Positions 1 through 9,121 are shown, counted from the first letter of the stretch. The stretch: DNA of 64,000 nucleotides from Pleomorphomonas sp. JP5 (GCF_023721815.1 NZ_JAMDLI010000005.1:47194-111193); one strand, 5' to 3'. Numbers and translations: made by a program. Notes: generated by a model not told the origin, from the sequence alone.

Positions 1-248
1 TTTCCTTCCCATCGCGAAAAGCGATCGCTTCCCTTGATCCGCCCGTTGGCGGAGTAAACAGGTGGACGACTTCCCGTCCAGGCGATCAGGCACAAGCGCT
101 CCGTTTCTTCCGAAGCGGATCGACCAGCGATTTTCCAACATAACCGCCTGACCCGATCAGGCTTCATCCGTTCGCCATGCGCATCCTTGCGTCTGGCGCC
201 TTGTGCTTGGGCTGCCGCCACCAGCGGCATCGCCATGGATCATCCGCC

Positions 249-1409
249 ATGAACAAACCTCTCATCGTCATCTACGCGGCCATCGTGCTCGACGCCGTCG
301 GCATCGGCCTCATCTTCCCCATCTTGCCGGCCCTCCTCACTGAGGTGACCCACGCCGGCAACGTCGCCCCTTACATCGGCATCATGACCGCGCTCTACGC
401 GGCGGTGCAGTTCGTCTTCGCGCCGGTGCTGGGCGCGCTTTCCGACCGGATCGGCCGGCGGCCGGTGCTGCTGATCTCGCTTCTGGGCGCTGCCATCAAC
501 TACCTGCTGCTCGCCGTCGCGGGCAGCCTTTGGCTGCTGCTCATCGGACGGGCGATCGCCGGGCTGACCTCGGCCAACGTGTCGGTGGCCACCGCCTACA
601 TCACCGACATCACCGAGGAGGACCAGCGCGCCCGCCGCTTCGGCCTGATGAACGCCATGTTCGGCATCGGCTTCATCGTCGGGCCGGTGCTGGGCGGCAC
701 GCTGGGCGACCACTGGCTCCGCCTGCCGTTCATCGCCGCCGCCGTGCTGAACGGGATCAACCTCATGATTGCGCTGTTCATCCTGCCGGAATCCCGCGAA
801 CCCTCGCACCAGAGGCTCGACCTCGCCGCGCTCAACCCGCTGAAGCCGCTGGCCTGGGTGTTCCAGGTGAAATCCCTGTGGCCGCTGATCGTCATCTTCT
901 TCCTGCTGTCGGCCACCGGCGAGGCCTATGGCACATCCTGGGCGCTGTGGGGGCGCGACGCCTTCGGCTGGAGCGGCATGATGATCGGCCTGTCGCTTGG
1001 CGCCTTCGGCGTCTGCCAGACGCTGGCGCAAGCCGTCCTGCCTGGGCCAGCGGCAAAGCTGCTCGGCGAGCGCGCCGCCATCCTCACCGGCCTCACGGGC
1101 ACGTGCCTCGCGCTGATCGCCATGGCCTTCGCCACCCAAGGCTGGATCGTCTTCGTCCTCATGCCGCTGTTCGCCCTCGGCGGCATCGGCGTGCCCACCC
1201 TGCAAGCCATGGCAACGCGCGAAGTGAGCGAAAGCCAGCAAGGCCAGTTCCAGGGGGTATTGGCGTCCGCGCTGAGCCTGGCATCCATCGCCGCCCCGCT
1301 GGGGTTTTCGAGCTTCTACGCCGTGGTGCGGGGGACGTGGCCGGGCGCTGTGTGGCTGAGCGTGGTGGCGGTGTATGCGGTGGCGGCGGTGATGGTGGGG
1401 CGGAGGTGA
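249..1409 (+). CDS. TetA-type MFS drug efflux transporter
   Basis: Major facilitator superfamily antiporter of the TetA group, about 386 residues with roughly 12 hydrophobic segments. It opens with PLIVIYAAIVLDAVGIGLIF, very close to the first helix of tetracycline/H+ antiporters, and has the loop 2-3 signature GALSDRIGRRPVLL near residues 65-80. I chose the ATG at 249 because the family N-terminus begins there; the in-frame ATG at 177 would add 24 residues with no hydrophobic character. No tetR-like gene lies beside it, so substrate and regulation are unknown. Family members export tetracyclines or other small amphipathic compounds from the inner membrane. Family assignment is firm; actual resistance is inference. 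Confidence 0.88.
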   Translation: MNKPLIVIYAAIVLDAVGIGLIFPILPALLTEVTHAGNVAPYIGIMTALYAAVQFVFAPVLGALSDRIGRRPVLLISLLGAAINYLLLAVAGSLWLLLIGRAIAGLTSANVSVATAYITDITEEDQRARRFGLMNAMFGIGFIVGPVLGGTLGDHWLRLPFIAAAVLNGINLMIALFILPESREPSHQRLDLAALNPLKPLAWVFQVKSLWPLIVIFFLLSATGEAYGTSWALWGRDAFGWSGMMIGLSLGAFGVCQTLAQAVLPGPAAKLLGERAAILTGLTGTCLALIAMAFATQGWIVFVLMPLFALGGIGVPTLQAMATREVSESQQGQFQGVLASALSLASIAAPLGFSSFYAVVRGTWPGAVWLSVVAVYAVAAVMVGRR

Positions 1410-1572
1410 TTGAATACGCGTTAATACCCAGGAACATTGTGCGAACTATCGGCCCGGGTTATGATCATTACGATGACGATTTGATTCTGAGTGGTAATCC
1501 ACAGATCAAACCGTCGCCGCGGTTGCCAGGACCGGAGTTTGCGTGAATTCGTGTCGTTGGCGGGAGAGAACG

Positions 1573-2709
1573 ATGCGCTGTGTAGAGCTTTTCACCGGAT
1601 GCGGTGGTCTGGCGATGGGCCTGTCCAGGGCTGGGTTCCAGCCTCAGCGAATGATCGAGTGGGATCGTCATGCCGTTGGCAACGTGGCTCATAACAAGGG
1701 GCGCGGCGTCGATTTCGTCGAGCATTGGCCAATCGAGCAGCGTGACGTTAGGGAAATCGACTGGACCCAGTACAATGGTCTCGCTCTTGTGGCGGGCGGT
1801 CCGCCGTGTCAGCCGTTTTCCATCGGTGGGAAACATCGCGGCCACGACGATCACCGCGACATGTGGCCCGAGGCAGTGCGCGCGGTTCGCGAGGCGAAGC
1901 CGCGGGGCTTTGTGTTCGAGAATGTTCGTGGGCTAGCCCGAGCGGCGTTCTCCGATTATCTCGAATGGATTCTTCTATCGCTGTCGATGCCCCACGTCGT
2001 GCGTCTCGATGGAGAGGGCAGCCAAGAACACTTGGAACGGCTCAGGGCTCTGAAGCGGACTGCGACCTATCGGGTTCGTTTTCAGCAGGTCAACGCCGCC
2101 GATTTTGGCGCGGCCCAGAAGAGGTTCCGTGTCCTGGTGCTTGGTGTTCACAAGAATATCGAGCTTGAACCGCCGGTTCTCATTCCCACCCACTCTCGCG
2201 AAGCTTTGCTTTGGGATCAGTGGGTGAGTGGCGACTATTGGCGCCGTCATGGCGTCAGGCGTCCTGCCTCCGGACCAATGACGACCGACGTTGGAACACT
2301 GCATCGTCTTGAGCGAGCTGGCGTCAAGCCGGGCGAGTTGCCATGGAGAACGATACGCGACGCCATCGCCGGACTTGGAGAGCCTGGGACGCCCGGTATT
2401 TTGAACCACGATCCGCAGCCCGGCGCGCGTTCCTATCCTGGGCATACCGGTAGCCCGCTCGACTATCCAAGCAAGGCTTTGAAGGCCGGTGTTCACGGTG
2501 TACCGGGTGGCGAAAACACCCTCTCGTTGCCCGACGGTAGAATCAGATACTATACGGTGAGAGAAGCAGCGCGCTTGCAAGGCCTGCCCGACGATTACGA
2601 GTTCGTCGGGTCTTGGTCGGAGAACATGCGCCAGTTGGGCAATGCCGTCCCCGTGCAGTTGGCCGAGGCCGTTGCGAAAGCGATGAGGGCGGTCGTCGGG
2701 GTTATTTAG
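1573..2709 (+). CDS. DNA (cytosine-5-)-methyltransferase, Eco29kI-type R-M
   Basis: C5 cytosine methyltransferase of 378 residues. Motif I is FTGCGG (residues 7-12), motif IV is GGPPCQPFS with the catalytic Cys79, motif VI is ENVRG (116-120), and the C-terminal motif is RLQGLPDDY followed by RQLGNAVP. The ATG at 1573 follows GGGAGAG at a good distance and starts directly at the SAM-binding motif; the upstream ATG at 1543 adds only ten unrelated residues. It protects host DNA from the endonuclease encoded next to it, whose gene begins one base after this stop. The cassette has visibly lower GC and more relaxed codon use than the flanks, suggesting transfer. The target is probably CCGCGG, by analogy with Eco29kI only. 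Confidence 0.93.
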   Translation: MRCVELFTGCGGLAMGLSRAGFQPQRMIEWDRHAVGNVAHNKGRGVDFVEHWPIEQRDVREIDWTQYNGLALVAGGPPCQPFSIGGKHRGHDDHRDMWPEAVRAVREAKPRGFVFENVRGLARAAFSDYLEWILLSLSMPHVVRLDGEGSQEHLERLRALKRTATYRVRFQQVNAADFGAAQKRFRVLVLGVHKNIELEPPVLIPTHSREALLWDQWVSGDYWRRHGVRRPASGPMTTDVGTLHRLERAGVKPGELPWRTIRDAIAGLGEPGTPGILNHDPQPGARSYPGHTGSPLDYPSKALKAGVHGVPGGENTLSLPDGRIRYYTVREAARLQGLPDDYEFVGSWSENMRQLGNAVPVQLAEAVAKAMRAVVGVI

Positions 2710-2710
2710 G

Positions 2711-3631
2711 ATGGTAAAGCGGCCGCATCGATACCAAGAACTGATCGGTCTGATGCGTGACGCCGCCAACGAACTCGGCTCCCTCGGACCGTCTCTCACG
2801 ACAGTCATGAGCACCAGGGTCCGCCGAGAGTTTTTCGCTCTTCTCGAAGACATGGAGAAGTTCGCTGCGACCCTTGACCCTATTCTTGAGCCAAAGGTTT
2901 GGTTTGATCCCGCGGATCAGCGCACCGCCGGAAATTTGGTCGCAGCGGCCCTGATCTCGCAGCAGCGGGTCCCCCTGGATCTTGTTCAGAGAAGCTATGG
3001 CGCCGGTGTGTACGCGATTTATTACGTGGGGACTCATCCACTCTACGCGCCCATCTCCGGAAGCGAAACGCCAATCTATGTTGGAAAGGCCGATCCCCAA
3101 ACTACGATGGCCAAGCGCCCGAGGGATCAGGGTGAAAAGCTCTACGGACGGTTGTCAGATCATCGGAAGATGATCAGGACTGTTTCCGCCTACGCCCTCG
3201 ATCATAATCTCCCCAATCCGCTCAGAATCGAAGATTTTGAGTGCCGCCGATTGGTGACCGCGTCGAACGCCCAGATGTTCGCCGAAGCGCATTTGATCAC
3301 GATGTTCAAGCCGGTTTGGAACGCGGAAACCAAGATATGCTGGGGCATATCCAAGCACGGCGATACAGACGGCCGAAACAATGCCCGCAGTCCGTGGGAC
3401 GTGATTCATCCTGGCCGGAAGTGGGCTATGCTTGACAAGCTTGAGGACTCACGACCGGCCGAGAAAATCCTTAGAGACGTCGCCACGCATTTCCAGGAAA
3501 ATCCGCCTTTCGACAACCGTGATACGCTCATCAAGGCTTTCATGGATTCGTTTTCGCAGGATCCGATGATCGCTGCGAACGCGGTAGAGGACGACGAGAA
3601 AGGCGAGGAAGGAACGCCTTCGTCGCCGTGA
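2711..3631 (+). CDS. Eco29kI-like GIY-YIG type II restriction endonuclease
   Basis: Type II restriction enzyme of the Eco29kI family with a GIY-YIG nuclease fold (306 residues). The GIY half is GVY at 99-101, and the YIG half is IYVG around 122-125 in the stretch PIYVGKADP. Further likely active-site residues are Arg147 and His151 (GRLSDHRK), Glu192 (FAEAHL) and Asn204 (FKPVWN), matching the Tyr/Tyr/Arg/His/Glu/Asn set of this family. It starts one base after the methyltransferase stop, so the two are probably co-transcribed. Eco29kI cuts CCGCGG; specificity here is inferred from family only. A 4-bp overlap joins it to the Vsr gene. Confidence 0.85.
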   Translation: MVKRPHRYQELIGLMRDAANELGSLGPSLTTVMSTRVRREFFALLEDMEKFAATLDPILEPKVWFDPADQRTAGNLVAAALISQQRVPLDLVQRSYGAGVYAIYYVGTHPLYAPISGSETPIYVGKADPQTTMAKRPRDQGEKLYGRLSDHRKMIRTVSAYALDHNLPNPLRIEDFECRRLVTASNAQMFAEAHLITMFKPVWNAETKICWGISKHGDTDGRNNARSPWDVIHPGRKWAMLDKLEDSRPAEKILRDVATHFQENPPFDNRDTLIKAFMDSFSQDPMIAANAVEDDEKGEEGTPSSP

Positions 3632-4044
3632 CCGACCCCGACCGAAGCCGGCAAATGTCTCTTGTCCGCTCGAAGGGCACCAAGCCAGAAATGGCCGTCA
3701 GGCGACTTTTGCATGCTATGGGGTTTCGTTTCCGGTTGCACCGCCGCGATCTGCCGGGCTGTCCGGACATCGTTCTTCCCAGACACAACACGGTCGTCTT
3801 CGTGCACGGCTGTTTCTGGCACCAACATGGCGATCCAGCCTGCTGGCGATCTCGCATGCCGAAAACACGCCAAGATTTTTGGGTTCCGAAATTGGAGCGA
3901 AATGTCGCGCGGGATCAGGAGGTGGGCGCCGCGCTAGCGGCCTTGGGCTGGAGCATTGTCGTGGTGTGGGAGTGCGAGACGACGCCAGGCAAAAAAGTCG
4001 ACCTTGAAGCGAGGCTGCGGGCTGCCATCGGCGGTTCTGGGTAA
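3628..4044 (+). CDS. vsr: Very short patch repair endonuclease (Vsr)
   Basis: Vsr endonuclease, 138 residues, the usual size. It nicks beside T in T:G mismatches formed when 5-methylcytosine deaminates and so limits mutation at sites methylated by the partner enzyme. Visible signatures are SLVRSKGTKPE near the N-terminus, the catalytic-region LPGCPDIVLP with Asp47, and the histidine cluster FVHGCFWHQH (His60, His65, His67). It begins with GTG in a GTGA overlap with the endonuclease stop, so all three genes form one cassette. This order (methyltransferase, nuclease, Vsr) is common for C5-type systems. Confidence 0.92.
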   Translation: MTDPDRSRQMSLVRSKGTKPEMAVRRLLHAMGFRFRLHRRDLPGCPDIVLPRHNTVVFVHGCFWHQHGDPACWRSRMPKTRQDFWVPKLERNVARDQEVGAALAALGWSIVVVWECETTPGKKVDLEARLRAAIGGSG

Positions 4045-4726
4045 GGGTGGCGTAGCCGCTCCGCCGAGACTTTAGGAAGGTCCAGCAGGTTTGCCCCGAA
4101 GCAAAAAAGCCCGCCGAGGCGAGCTTTCCTTTGACGATGAGGGTGGTGCTACCCCGCGACCTCACACGCCTTTAGATCATCATTAGCGCACTCCCACGTA
4201 TATCTCAACGGGCCGGCTTTGTTGCTGAACGGTGTTCCCTGGCACCCTCCCGCTTTTCCGTTCGTTGCGTCCACCGCCTTTCCTCAAAGCGATAGATATG
4301 GTGTCGCGGCGAGGGCGGTCTCTCGCTTCTTTCTTCTCGTTGAGACTCCACGTGTTTTGATGTGTGTCCGCGTTGTTGCCCGTTCCGTCCCGTCTCAATC
4401 CCTCTCTCTTCTTGATTATGGAATCTGAGTCATTTTATTGCGCTCTCTCGCAATGAATCTCCGTCCCAACAGCCCCTTTCTTATATTCGCGTGAAGGGGG
4501 AGACGGCGGAGACGGGATGCGGGGGAGCGTGATGACGGCTTGATGGTCGGTCTTTGCTGCCACAACTCCGCCACGGCGATTAACGCCTTGGCTGGCCGGC
4601 GTCTGCGGAGCGGTGGAGAGCCCGGAAAACCCGCCCCTTCCCCCTCCCTTCCGGCGTTAACATTTCGCCGGCATCCTTTCCCTTGCCCCACGACGCGCCT
4701 GTCGGCTCCACATAGGGAGAGCCGGC
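4045..4726. other. Intergenic gap between R-M cassette and phage module
   Basis: About 680 bases without a convincing gene. Apart from the terminator at 4103-4127, I see only short open frames without ribosome binding sites or recognisable sequence. The last 20 bases carry the ribosome binding site AGGGAG of the next gene. The boundary between the transferred R-M block and the phage block lies here; no attachment-site repeat or integrase was seen. Confidence 0.5.
4103..4127. terminator. Rho-independent terminator after the R-M cassette
   Basis: A GC-rich hairpin (GCCCGCC, GA loop, GGCGAGC, with one mismatch) is flanked by A6 on the left and TTT on the right. It lies 60 bp after the Vsr stop, so it can end the cassette. 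The T-run is stronger on the minus strand. Confidence 0.5.
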
Positions 4727-5851
4727 ATGGCAGATGACATGATGAACAGGCGCGCCTCCGGGCGGGCGGATGAGCGCGAGCGGGACGGCGGTCGGCCGTA
4801 TTGCAGCGGGCGGGGGATGGAGCATGTGAGCCAGCCCTTGAACCGGGCGCTGGGGCGGATTGCCGCTGCCGGCGGCGTCGACCTCACGCAGGTTCTGCAG
4901 GCGCGGGGCGCGGCGCGTCCGGGTTCGGGCGAAGGCGCAAGGCTGGGGGCAGATGGCGAAGCGGCGGATGGCGATCCGGCGCCAGCGGGCACCGGCACTG
5001 GGCGCCGGCCGGCGCATCGCTTGCCGGGGTTGGCCTCGGCCGAGGTGCCGCCGCGCTGGAAGGGGCGGCCCGAGACGGTGGCCGACCGCGCCCTCGAGGG
5101 CCAGCCCGACACCTGGTTCTCGGCGGCGCAGATGAGCCGCGGCGAGGTGCGGGCGCTGTTCGATTATCGCGACGACGGCCGGCTCTACTGGCGTGAGCTG
5201 ACCGGGCGGCGGCGGCCGGAGGCGGGCGGCGAGTTCTATCGCAAGAAGCTGGACGCCGGCCCGATCTGGACCATCCAGCTCGGCAGCCGGGCGACTGTCA
5301 CGCGCTACATGCGCCGCTACCTCGTGTGGAACTGGCACTTCGGCGGCACCGACCGGGTGCTGTTGCCGATCAACGGCGACACGCTGGACGACCGCATCGA
5401 GAACATCCGCCTGGGGGCGCCGATTGGTGGGTTCGTTGCGGCTGAAGCTGTGGCCGAGGCGGTTGCGGTGCCGCAGGCGGAAACGGGCGTTGCCTGCCCG
5501 TGCTGCGGCGGGCTGGCGCCGGTGCTGTCGCCCAACCTGATCGCCCGCGCCTACGAGCTGCCGCCGCAGCAGGAGGCGATCCTCTCCCGCGTCTGGGCCG
5601 GTAAGGGCAAGCCGGTGACCGGCGAGGCGATCATCGGCGAGATGTATGCCGACGATTTCGACGGCGGGCCGGAATACGAGACGGCGCGCAAGTATTTCAA
5701 GACGCAGCTGTGTTTGCTCCGAAAGCGCATCGAGGGCTCGGGCGTGCGCATCGAGGCGGCCGGCTATCAGCGCGGCTACAAGCTGGTGCTGGGTGTGGAG
5801 GGAGGCAAACCGGAGGCGGGTAGGGTGGCCGGCGACAGAGACGAGGAGTGA
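4727..5851 (+). CDS. Phage protein: degenerate HNH-like region plus zinc-knuckle and winged helix
   Basis: First gene of the phage block, 374 residues, with AGGGAG before the ATG. Residues 1-130 are Gly/Ala/Arg-rich and probably disordered. Residues 142-230 resemble AP2/HNH homing-type proteins: DDGRLYWRELTG, then LVWNWHFGG and INGDTLDDRIENIRLG. The usual His before INGD is a Pro, so nuclease activity is doubtful. CPCCGG (258-262) is a possible zinc knuckle. The C-terminal 80 residues end in LRKRIEGSGVRIEAAGYQRG, which resembles a winged helix of the OmpR effector type. It lies just upstream of the small terminase, where HNH proteins often assist packaging. The role is inferred. Confidence 0.55.
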   Translation: MADDMMNRRASGRADERERDGGRPYCSGRGMEHVSQPLNRALGRIAAAGGVDLTQVLQARGAARPGSGEGARLGADGEAADGDPAPAGTGTGRRPAHRLPGLASAEVPPRWKGRPETVADRALEGQPDTWFSAAQMSRGEVRALFDYRDDGRLYWRELTGRRRPEAGGEFYRKKLDAGPIWTIQLGSRATVTRYMRRYLVWNWHFGGTDRVLLPINGDTLDDRIENIRLGAPIGGFVAAEAVAEAVAVPQAETGVACPCCGGLAPVLSPNLIARAYELPPQQEAILSRVWAGKGKPVTGEAIIGEMYADDFDGGPEYETARKYFKTQLCLLRKRIEGSGVRIEAAGYQRGYKLVLGVEGGKPEAGRVAGDRDEE

Positions 5852-5854
5852 TCC

Positions 5855-6229
5855 GTGCCGCGCAAGGGGAAAGTGGATGCCGGCTGGCTGCTGGCGCGCC
5901 TGGTGGACGAGGCGACGGCGGATATCGCCGACCTCTACGACGCCGAGGGCCGGCTGAAGCCAGTGGCCGAGTGGCCGGAGGTATGGCGGCAGGGGCTGGT
6001 GCAGGGCGTGGAGATCGAAGAGCGCTTCGAGGGGCGCGGCAACGCCAGGGAGCAGGTGGGGTTCGTGAAGAAGATAAGGCTGAGCGATCGGCTGAAACGG
6101 CTGGAGCTGATCGGCAAGCACATCGGGGTGAAGGCGTTCGAGGAGACGGTGCGGGTGAAGGGGCTGGAGGGTTTGGGGGAGAGGTTGATGCGGGCGCGGA
6201 AGCGGTTGGCGGAGGAGGGAGATGGGTAG
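5855..6229 (+). CDS. Phage terminase small subunit-like protein
   Basis: Protein of 124 residues starting with GTG at 5855 behind GAGGAG, three bases after the previous stop. The C-terminal half (GNAREQVGFVKKIRLSDRLK, then LELIGKHIGVKAFEE) matches the conserved pattern of small terminase subunits that ends in a predicted helical oligomerisation region. Small terminases recognise viral DNA and recruit the large subunit. The next real gene is the large terminase, but about 730 bases of host-type repeats now separate the two, which is unusual for a functional phage and suggests decay or domestication. Confidence 0.72.
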   Translation: MPRKGKVDAGWLLARLVDEATADIADLYDAEGRLKPVAEWPEVWRQGLVQGVEIEERFEGRGNAREQVGFVKKIRLSDRLKRLELIGKHIGVKAFEETVRVKGLEGLGERLMRARKRLAEEGDG

Positions 6230-6233
6230 GTTC

Positions 6234-6930
6234 GTGGAGCGTGATATTGGCCGGGAGCTTTGTCCTGCCCGAGGTACACCCTTGAATTCGCGCGCGAATT
6301 CAAGGAGGCTGCGCAAGGATGACAGCATTATATATAGGTTTTACAGTCGGTTAGGTGGGCGCACTACGCCGTCGGGCTGTGATGCTGCGGCGCTGCTGCA
6401 CCGTTCCGCTTCGAGTTTGCACTCCGCGCATTCCAGCTATCTCCCGCTCCTATCAATCTGTCATCCTTGCGAAGGCGAGGACCTCAGGAAGGTAGAGCGA
6501 GAGGCGGATATCAGTCTCCCCCGGTTCATGGAGCGTGATATCGGCCGCTTGGTTCCTTCTGCCCGAGGTCCTCGCTTTCGCAAGGATGACAGTGTTATAT
6601 TTAGGTTTTACAATCGGTTAGGTGGGTTCCCTTCGCTATCGCGCCGTGATTTGGCGACGCTTATTGCGCATGCCATCTCAAACCGGCACTCCGAGCATTC
6701 CAGCTATCTCCCGCTCCTATCACGCTGTCATCCTTGCGAAGGCGGTCTTGCATTCGCGAGCGAATGCAAGGTGGATCTCAGGACGGTAGAGCGAGGGGGT
6801 GATATCGGGCTGCGTCGGTTCTTGGAGCCCTATATCGGCGGCGCGTTTCATTCTGCCCGAGGTCCTCGCCTGCGCAAGGATGACAGTTTTGATATATGCG
6901 GCAATCGGTTAGGTGGTCGTGTCACAACTG
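6234..6930. repeat. Cluster of five GATATC-type palindromic repeats inside the phage module
   Basis: Five copies of the dominant repeat fill the gap between terminase genes, alternating in orientation (about 6234-6350 F, 6440-6525 R, 6530-6635 F, 6700-6810 R, 6825-6920 F). Each has GATATCGG, a short spacer, a hairpin around GAGGTCCTCGC...GCAAGGATGACA, then a TTATATA tract and CGGTTAGGTGG. Copies 1 and 4 carry the additional 24-nt palindrome (6281-6304, perfect; 6747-6770, near-perfect). Confidence 0.85.
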
Positions 6931-6955
6931 CGCGCGGGCTTCGGAGGGCTTCTCG

Positions 6956-8434
6956 ATGACCGCCCGTCCCGATCCCAACGAGGACCTCATTCGGCTTGCC
7001 GCCGAGTGTCGGCATGACCCTGATCGCTGGTCGATTGCCGCCTACGACTGGGGCGAGGGCGATCTGGCCGCGCACACCGGCCCGCGCGCGTGGCAGCGGC
7101 AGATCAACCGGGAGATACGCGATCATCTCGCCGATCCCGCCAAGCGCTTCACGCCGCTCAGGATCGCCGTCGCCTCGGGGCACGGCATCGGCAAGTCGGC
7201 CGAGATGGGGATGCTCAGCAACTGGGCGATGTCCTGCTGGGCAGATTGCAAGATCGTGGTCACCGCCAACACCCGCTCGCAGATGCAGACCAAGACGGCG
7301 CCGGAGGTGGGCCTGTGGTTCCGCCGCTCGGTGACGGCGCACTGGTTCGACACGCAGGCGCAGTCGATCCGCAGCCGCGACAGCAAGCGGGCCGACAGCT
7401 GGCGGCTCGATTTCGTCACCTGGTCGGCCGAGAACACCGAGGCCTTCGCCGGGCTGCACAACCAGGGCCGCATCATCCTGCTGCTGTTCGACGAAGCGTC
7501 GGCCATCGCCGACAAGGTGTGGGAGGTGGCCGAGGGCGCGCTGACCGACGAGGGGACGGTGATCATCTGGGTGGCCTTCGGCAACCCGACGCGCAACGGC
7601 GGCCGCTTCCGCGAATGCTTCCGCCGCTATCGCCACCGCTGGATCACCCGCCACATCGACAGCCGCTCCGTCGAGGGCACCAACAAGGCCTATCTGCAAT
7701 CGATCGTCGACGATGCCGGCGGCGAGGACAGCGACGTGGCGAAATACCGCGTGCGCGGCCAGTTCCCCAGCCAATCGCCGATGCAGTTCATTGGCGAGGC
7801 GGATGTGGAGGCGGCGCGGGCGCGGCACCTTCGCCCCGAGCAATATGGTTTCGCGCCCAAGATCATCGGCGTCGACCCGGCCTGGACCGGCGTCGACAAG
7901 GTGGAGATCGTGCTGCGGCAGGGGCTGACGGTGAAGAGCCTCTTGAGCCTGCCGAGGAACGACAACGACGTGGAGGTGGCCAACCTGATCGCCCGCTTCG
8001 AGGACGAGGAGGGCGCGGACGCCGTGTTCGTCGACGCCGGCTATGGCACCGGCATCGTCAGCGCCGGGCGGACGATGGGGCGGAACTGGCGGCTGGTCTG
8101 GTTCGCCGGCAAGCCGATCGACCCCGGCTACCTCAACAAACGGGCGGAGATGTGGGGCCTCGTCAAGCGCTGGCTGAAGGACGGCGGCGCCATCGACCCC
8201 GACGATCAGGGCCTCTTCGACGACCTGATCGGCCCGGAAACCGTGCCCCGGCTCGACGGCAAGATCCAGCTGGAAAGCAAGGCCGACATGAAGGCGCGGG
8301 GGATTCCGTCACCGAACCGGGCCGACGCGCTGGCGCTGACGTTTGCCGAGCCGGTGGTCAAGCGGGTGGCGGGACAGGGCGGGAGTGTGAGGCGGGGCGT
8401 GGAGGAGAGATACGATCCGCACGCGGGGTTGTGA
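6956..8434 (+). CDS. Phage terminase large subunit
   Basis: Packaging motor of 492 residues. The ATPase domain has Walker A SGHGIGKS (74-81) and Walker B ILLLFDEAS with Asp179-Glu180. The nuclease domain shows IIGVDPAW (Asp307), AVFVDAGYG (Asp360) and a late Asp in PNRADALAL, the usual RNase H-like triad. The ATG at 6956 follows GGAGGG; longer upstream extensions run into a repeat. No frameshift is visible, so the gene could still make protein. It belongs with the portal and capsid genes at 10.2-14.7 kb, but an antitoxin gene, repeats and a membrane gene now lie between. Part of its 3' end is duplicated at 9966-10003. Confidence 0.9.
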   Translation: MTARPDPNEDLIRLAAECRHDPDRWSIAAYDWGEGDLAAHTGPRAWQRQINREIRDHLADPAKRFTPLRIAVASGHGIGKSAEMGMLSNWAMSCWADCKIVVTANTRSQMQTKTAPEVGLWFRRSVTAHWFDTQAQSIRSRDSKRADSWRLDFVTWSAENTEAFAGLHNQGRIILLLFDEASAIADKVWEVAEGALTDEGTVIIWVAFGNPTRNGGRFRECFRRYRHRWITRHIDSRSVEGTNKAYLQSIVDDAGGEDSDVAKYRVRGQFPSQSPMQFIGEADVEAARARHLRPEQYGFAPKIIGVDPAWTGVDKVEIVLRQGLTVKSLLSLPRNDNDVEVANLIARFEDEEGADAVFVDAGYGTGIVSAGRTMGRNWRLVWFAGKPIDPGYLNKRAEMWGLVKRWLKDGGAIDPDDQGLFDDLIGPETVPRLDGKIQLESKADMKARGIPSPNRADALALTFAEPVVKRVAGQGGSVRRGVEERYDPHAGL

Positions 8435-8439
8435 CGGCC

Positions 8440-8874
8440 TCAGGAGGCGCGGCTTTTCCTTTCCAGCGCCTCGCTCATGCGGGCGCGCCAGTTGGCGCCG
8501 CCGATGGCCTTGAAATGGGCAACCGTCTCCGGCGACAGGCGCAGGGTGACGGCCTCCTTGGCCTTGTCGGTCTTCGGCCGGCCGCGTCCGCGTTTGATGG
8601 CTTCGGCCAGATCGGGCAGCGCCACAGCGAGAGGAACGGCCTTCGCCAGTTCCTCGGATGTCAGTGGCCGCTCGATCTCAGGATCCGGGCCGATCAGCTC
8701 GCCGGTCGCCGTTTCCACCCACCAACCGTCATCGTCCTGATGGGCGCCGCCGGCGGCGATCAGCGCTTTCATCTCGCGGTCGTAGACCTGCCAGCGACGC
8801 GTCATCTCCGCGTCGTCCTCAGGGCTGTCGCCGAGATCCCTGGTGATGAAGCTCGGCCATTTCTTGTCAGTCAT
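8440..8874 (-). CDS. BrnA-like antitoxin without adjacent toxin
   Basis: Protein of 144 residues whose C-terminal part matches the BrnA antitoxin domain: RGRGRPKTDKAKEAVTLRLS followed by a helix and NWRARMSEALERK, a ribbon-helix-helix type DNA-binding end. The N-terminal 80 residues include an Asp-Asp-Gly-Trp-Trp stretch often seen in related proteins. BrnA normally follows the BrnT toxin; no BrnT or other toxin is seen within several kb, so this is a lone antitoxin or repressor. It runs opposite to the phage genes and ends 6 bp after the terminase stop, at the start of a segment that looks inserted behind that gene. Confidence 0.65.
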   Translation of the reverse strand: MTDKKWPSFITRDLGDSPEDDAEMTRRWQVYDREMKALIAAGGAHQDDDGWWVETATGELIGPDPEIERPLTSEELAKAVPLAVALPDLAEAIKRGRGRPKTDKAKEAVTLRLSPETVAHFKAIGGANWRARMSEALERKSRAS

Positions 8875-8892
8875 GGATCAGGCTGCCCTGGT

Positions 8893-9105
8893 TCTTGGAG
8901 CGTGATATCGGCCGGGAGTTCATTCTGCCCGAGATCCTCGCCTGCGCAAGGATGACAGATTTATATAAATGAAAACAGCTGGATAGCGCAACGCATCTCG
9001 CTCTGGCTCCCGCTTATATCACGCCGTCATCCTTGCGCAGGCGAGGACCTCAGGAAGGTGGAGCGAGGGGGACATATCAGGCTGCCTTTGTTCGGTAAGC
9101 CCGAT
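8893..9105. repeat. Head-to-head pair of GATATC-type palindromic repeats
   Basis: F copy about 8896-8985 and R copy about 9005-9105. Both hairpins use the same arm subtype (CCTCGCCTGCGCAAGG and its reverse complement). Confidence 0.85.
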
Positions 9106-9121
9106 ATTGGCAATTCGCCGG

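Noticed and set aside
240..1241. Long open frame opposite the TetA-type gene
   Set aside because: Its composition (Gln/His/Asp/Glu-rich) is that of an antisense shadow of a GC-rich gene; the plus-strand protein has clear family motifs.
4183..4428. Two short open frames in the gap after the R-M cassette
   Set aside because: No ribosome binding site or recognisable sequence; both frames overlap each other on opposite strands.
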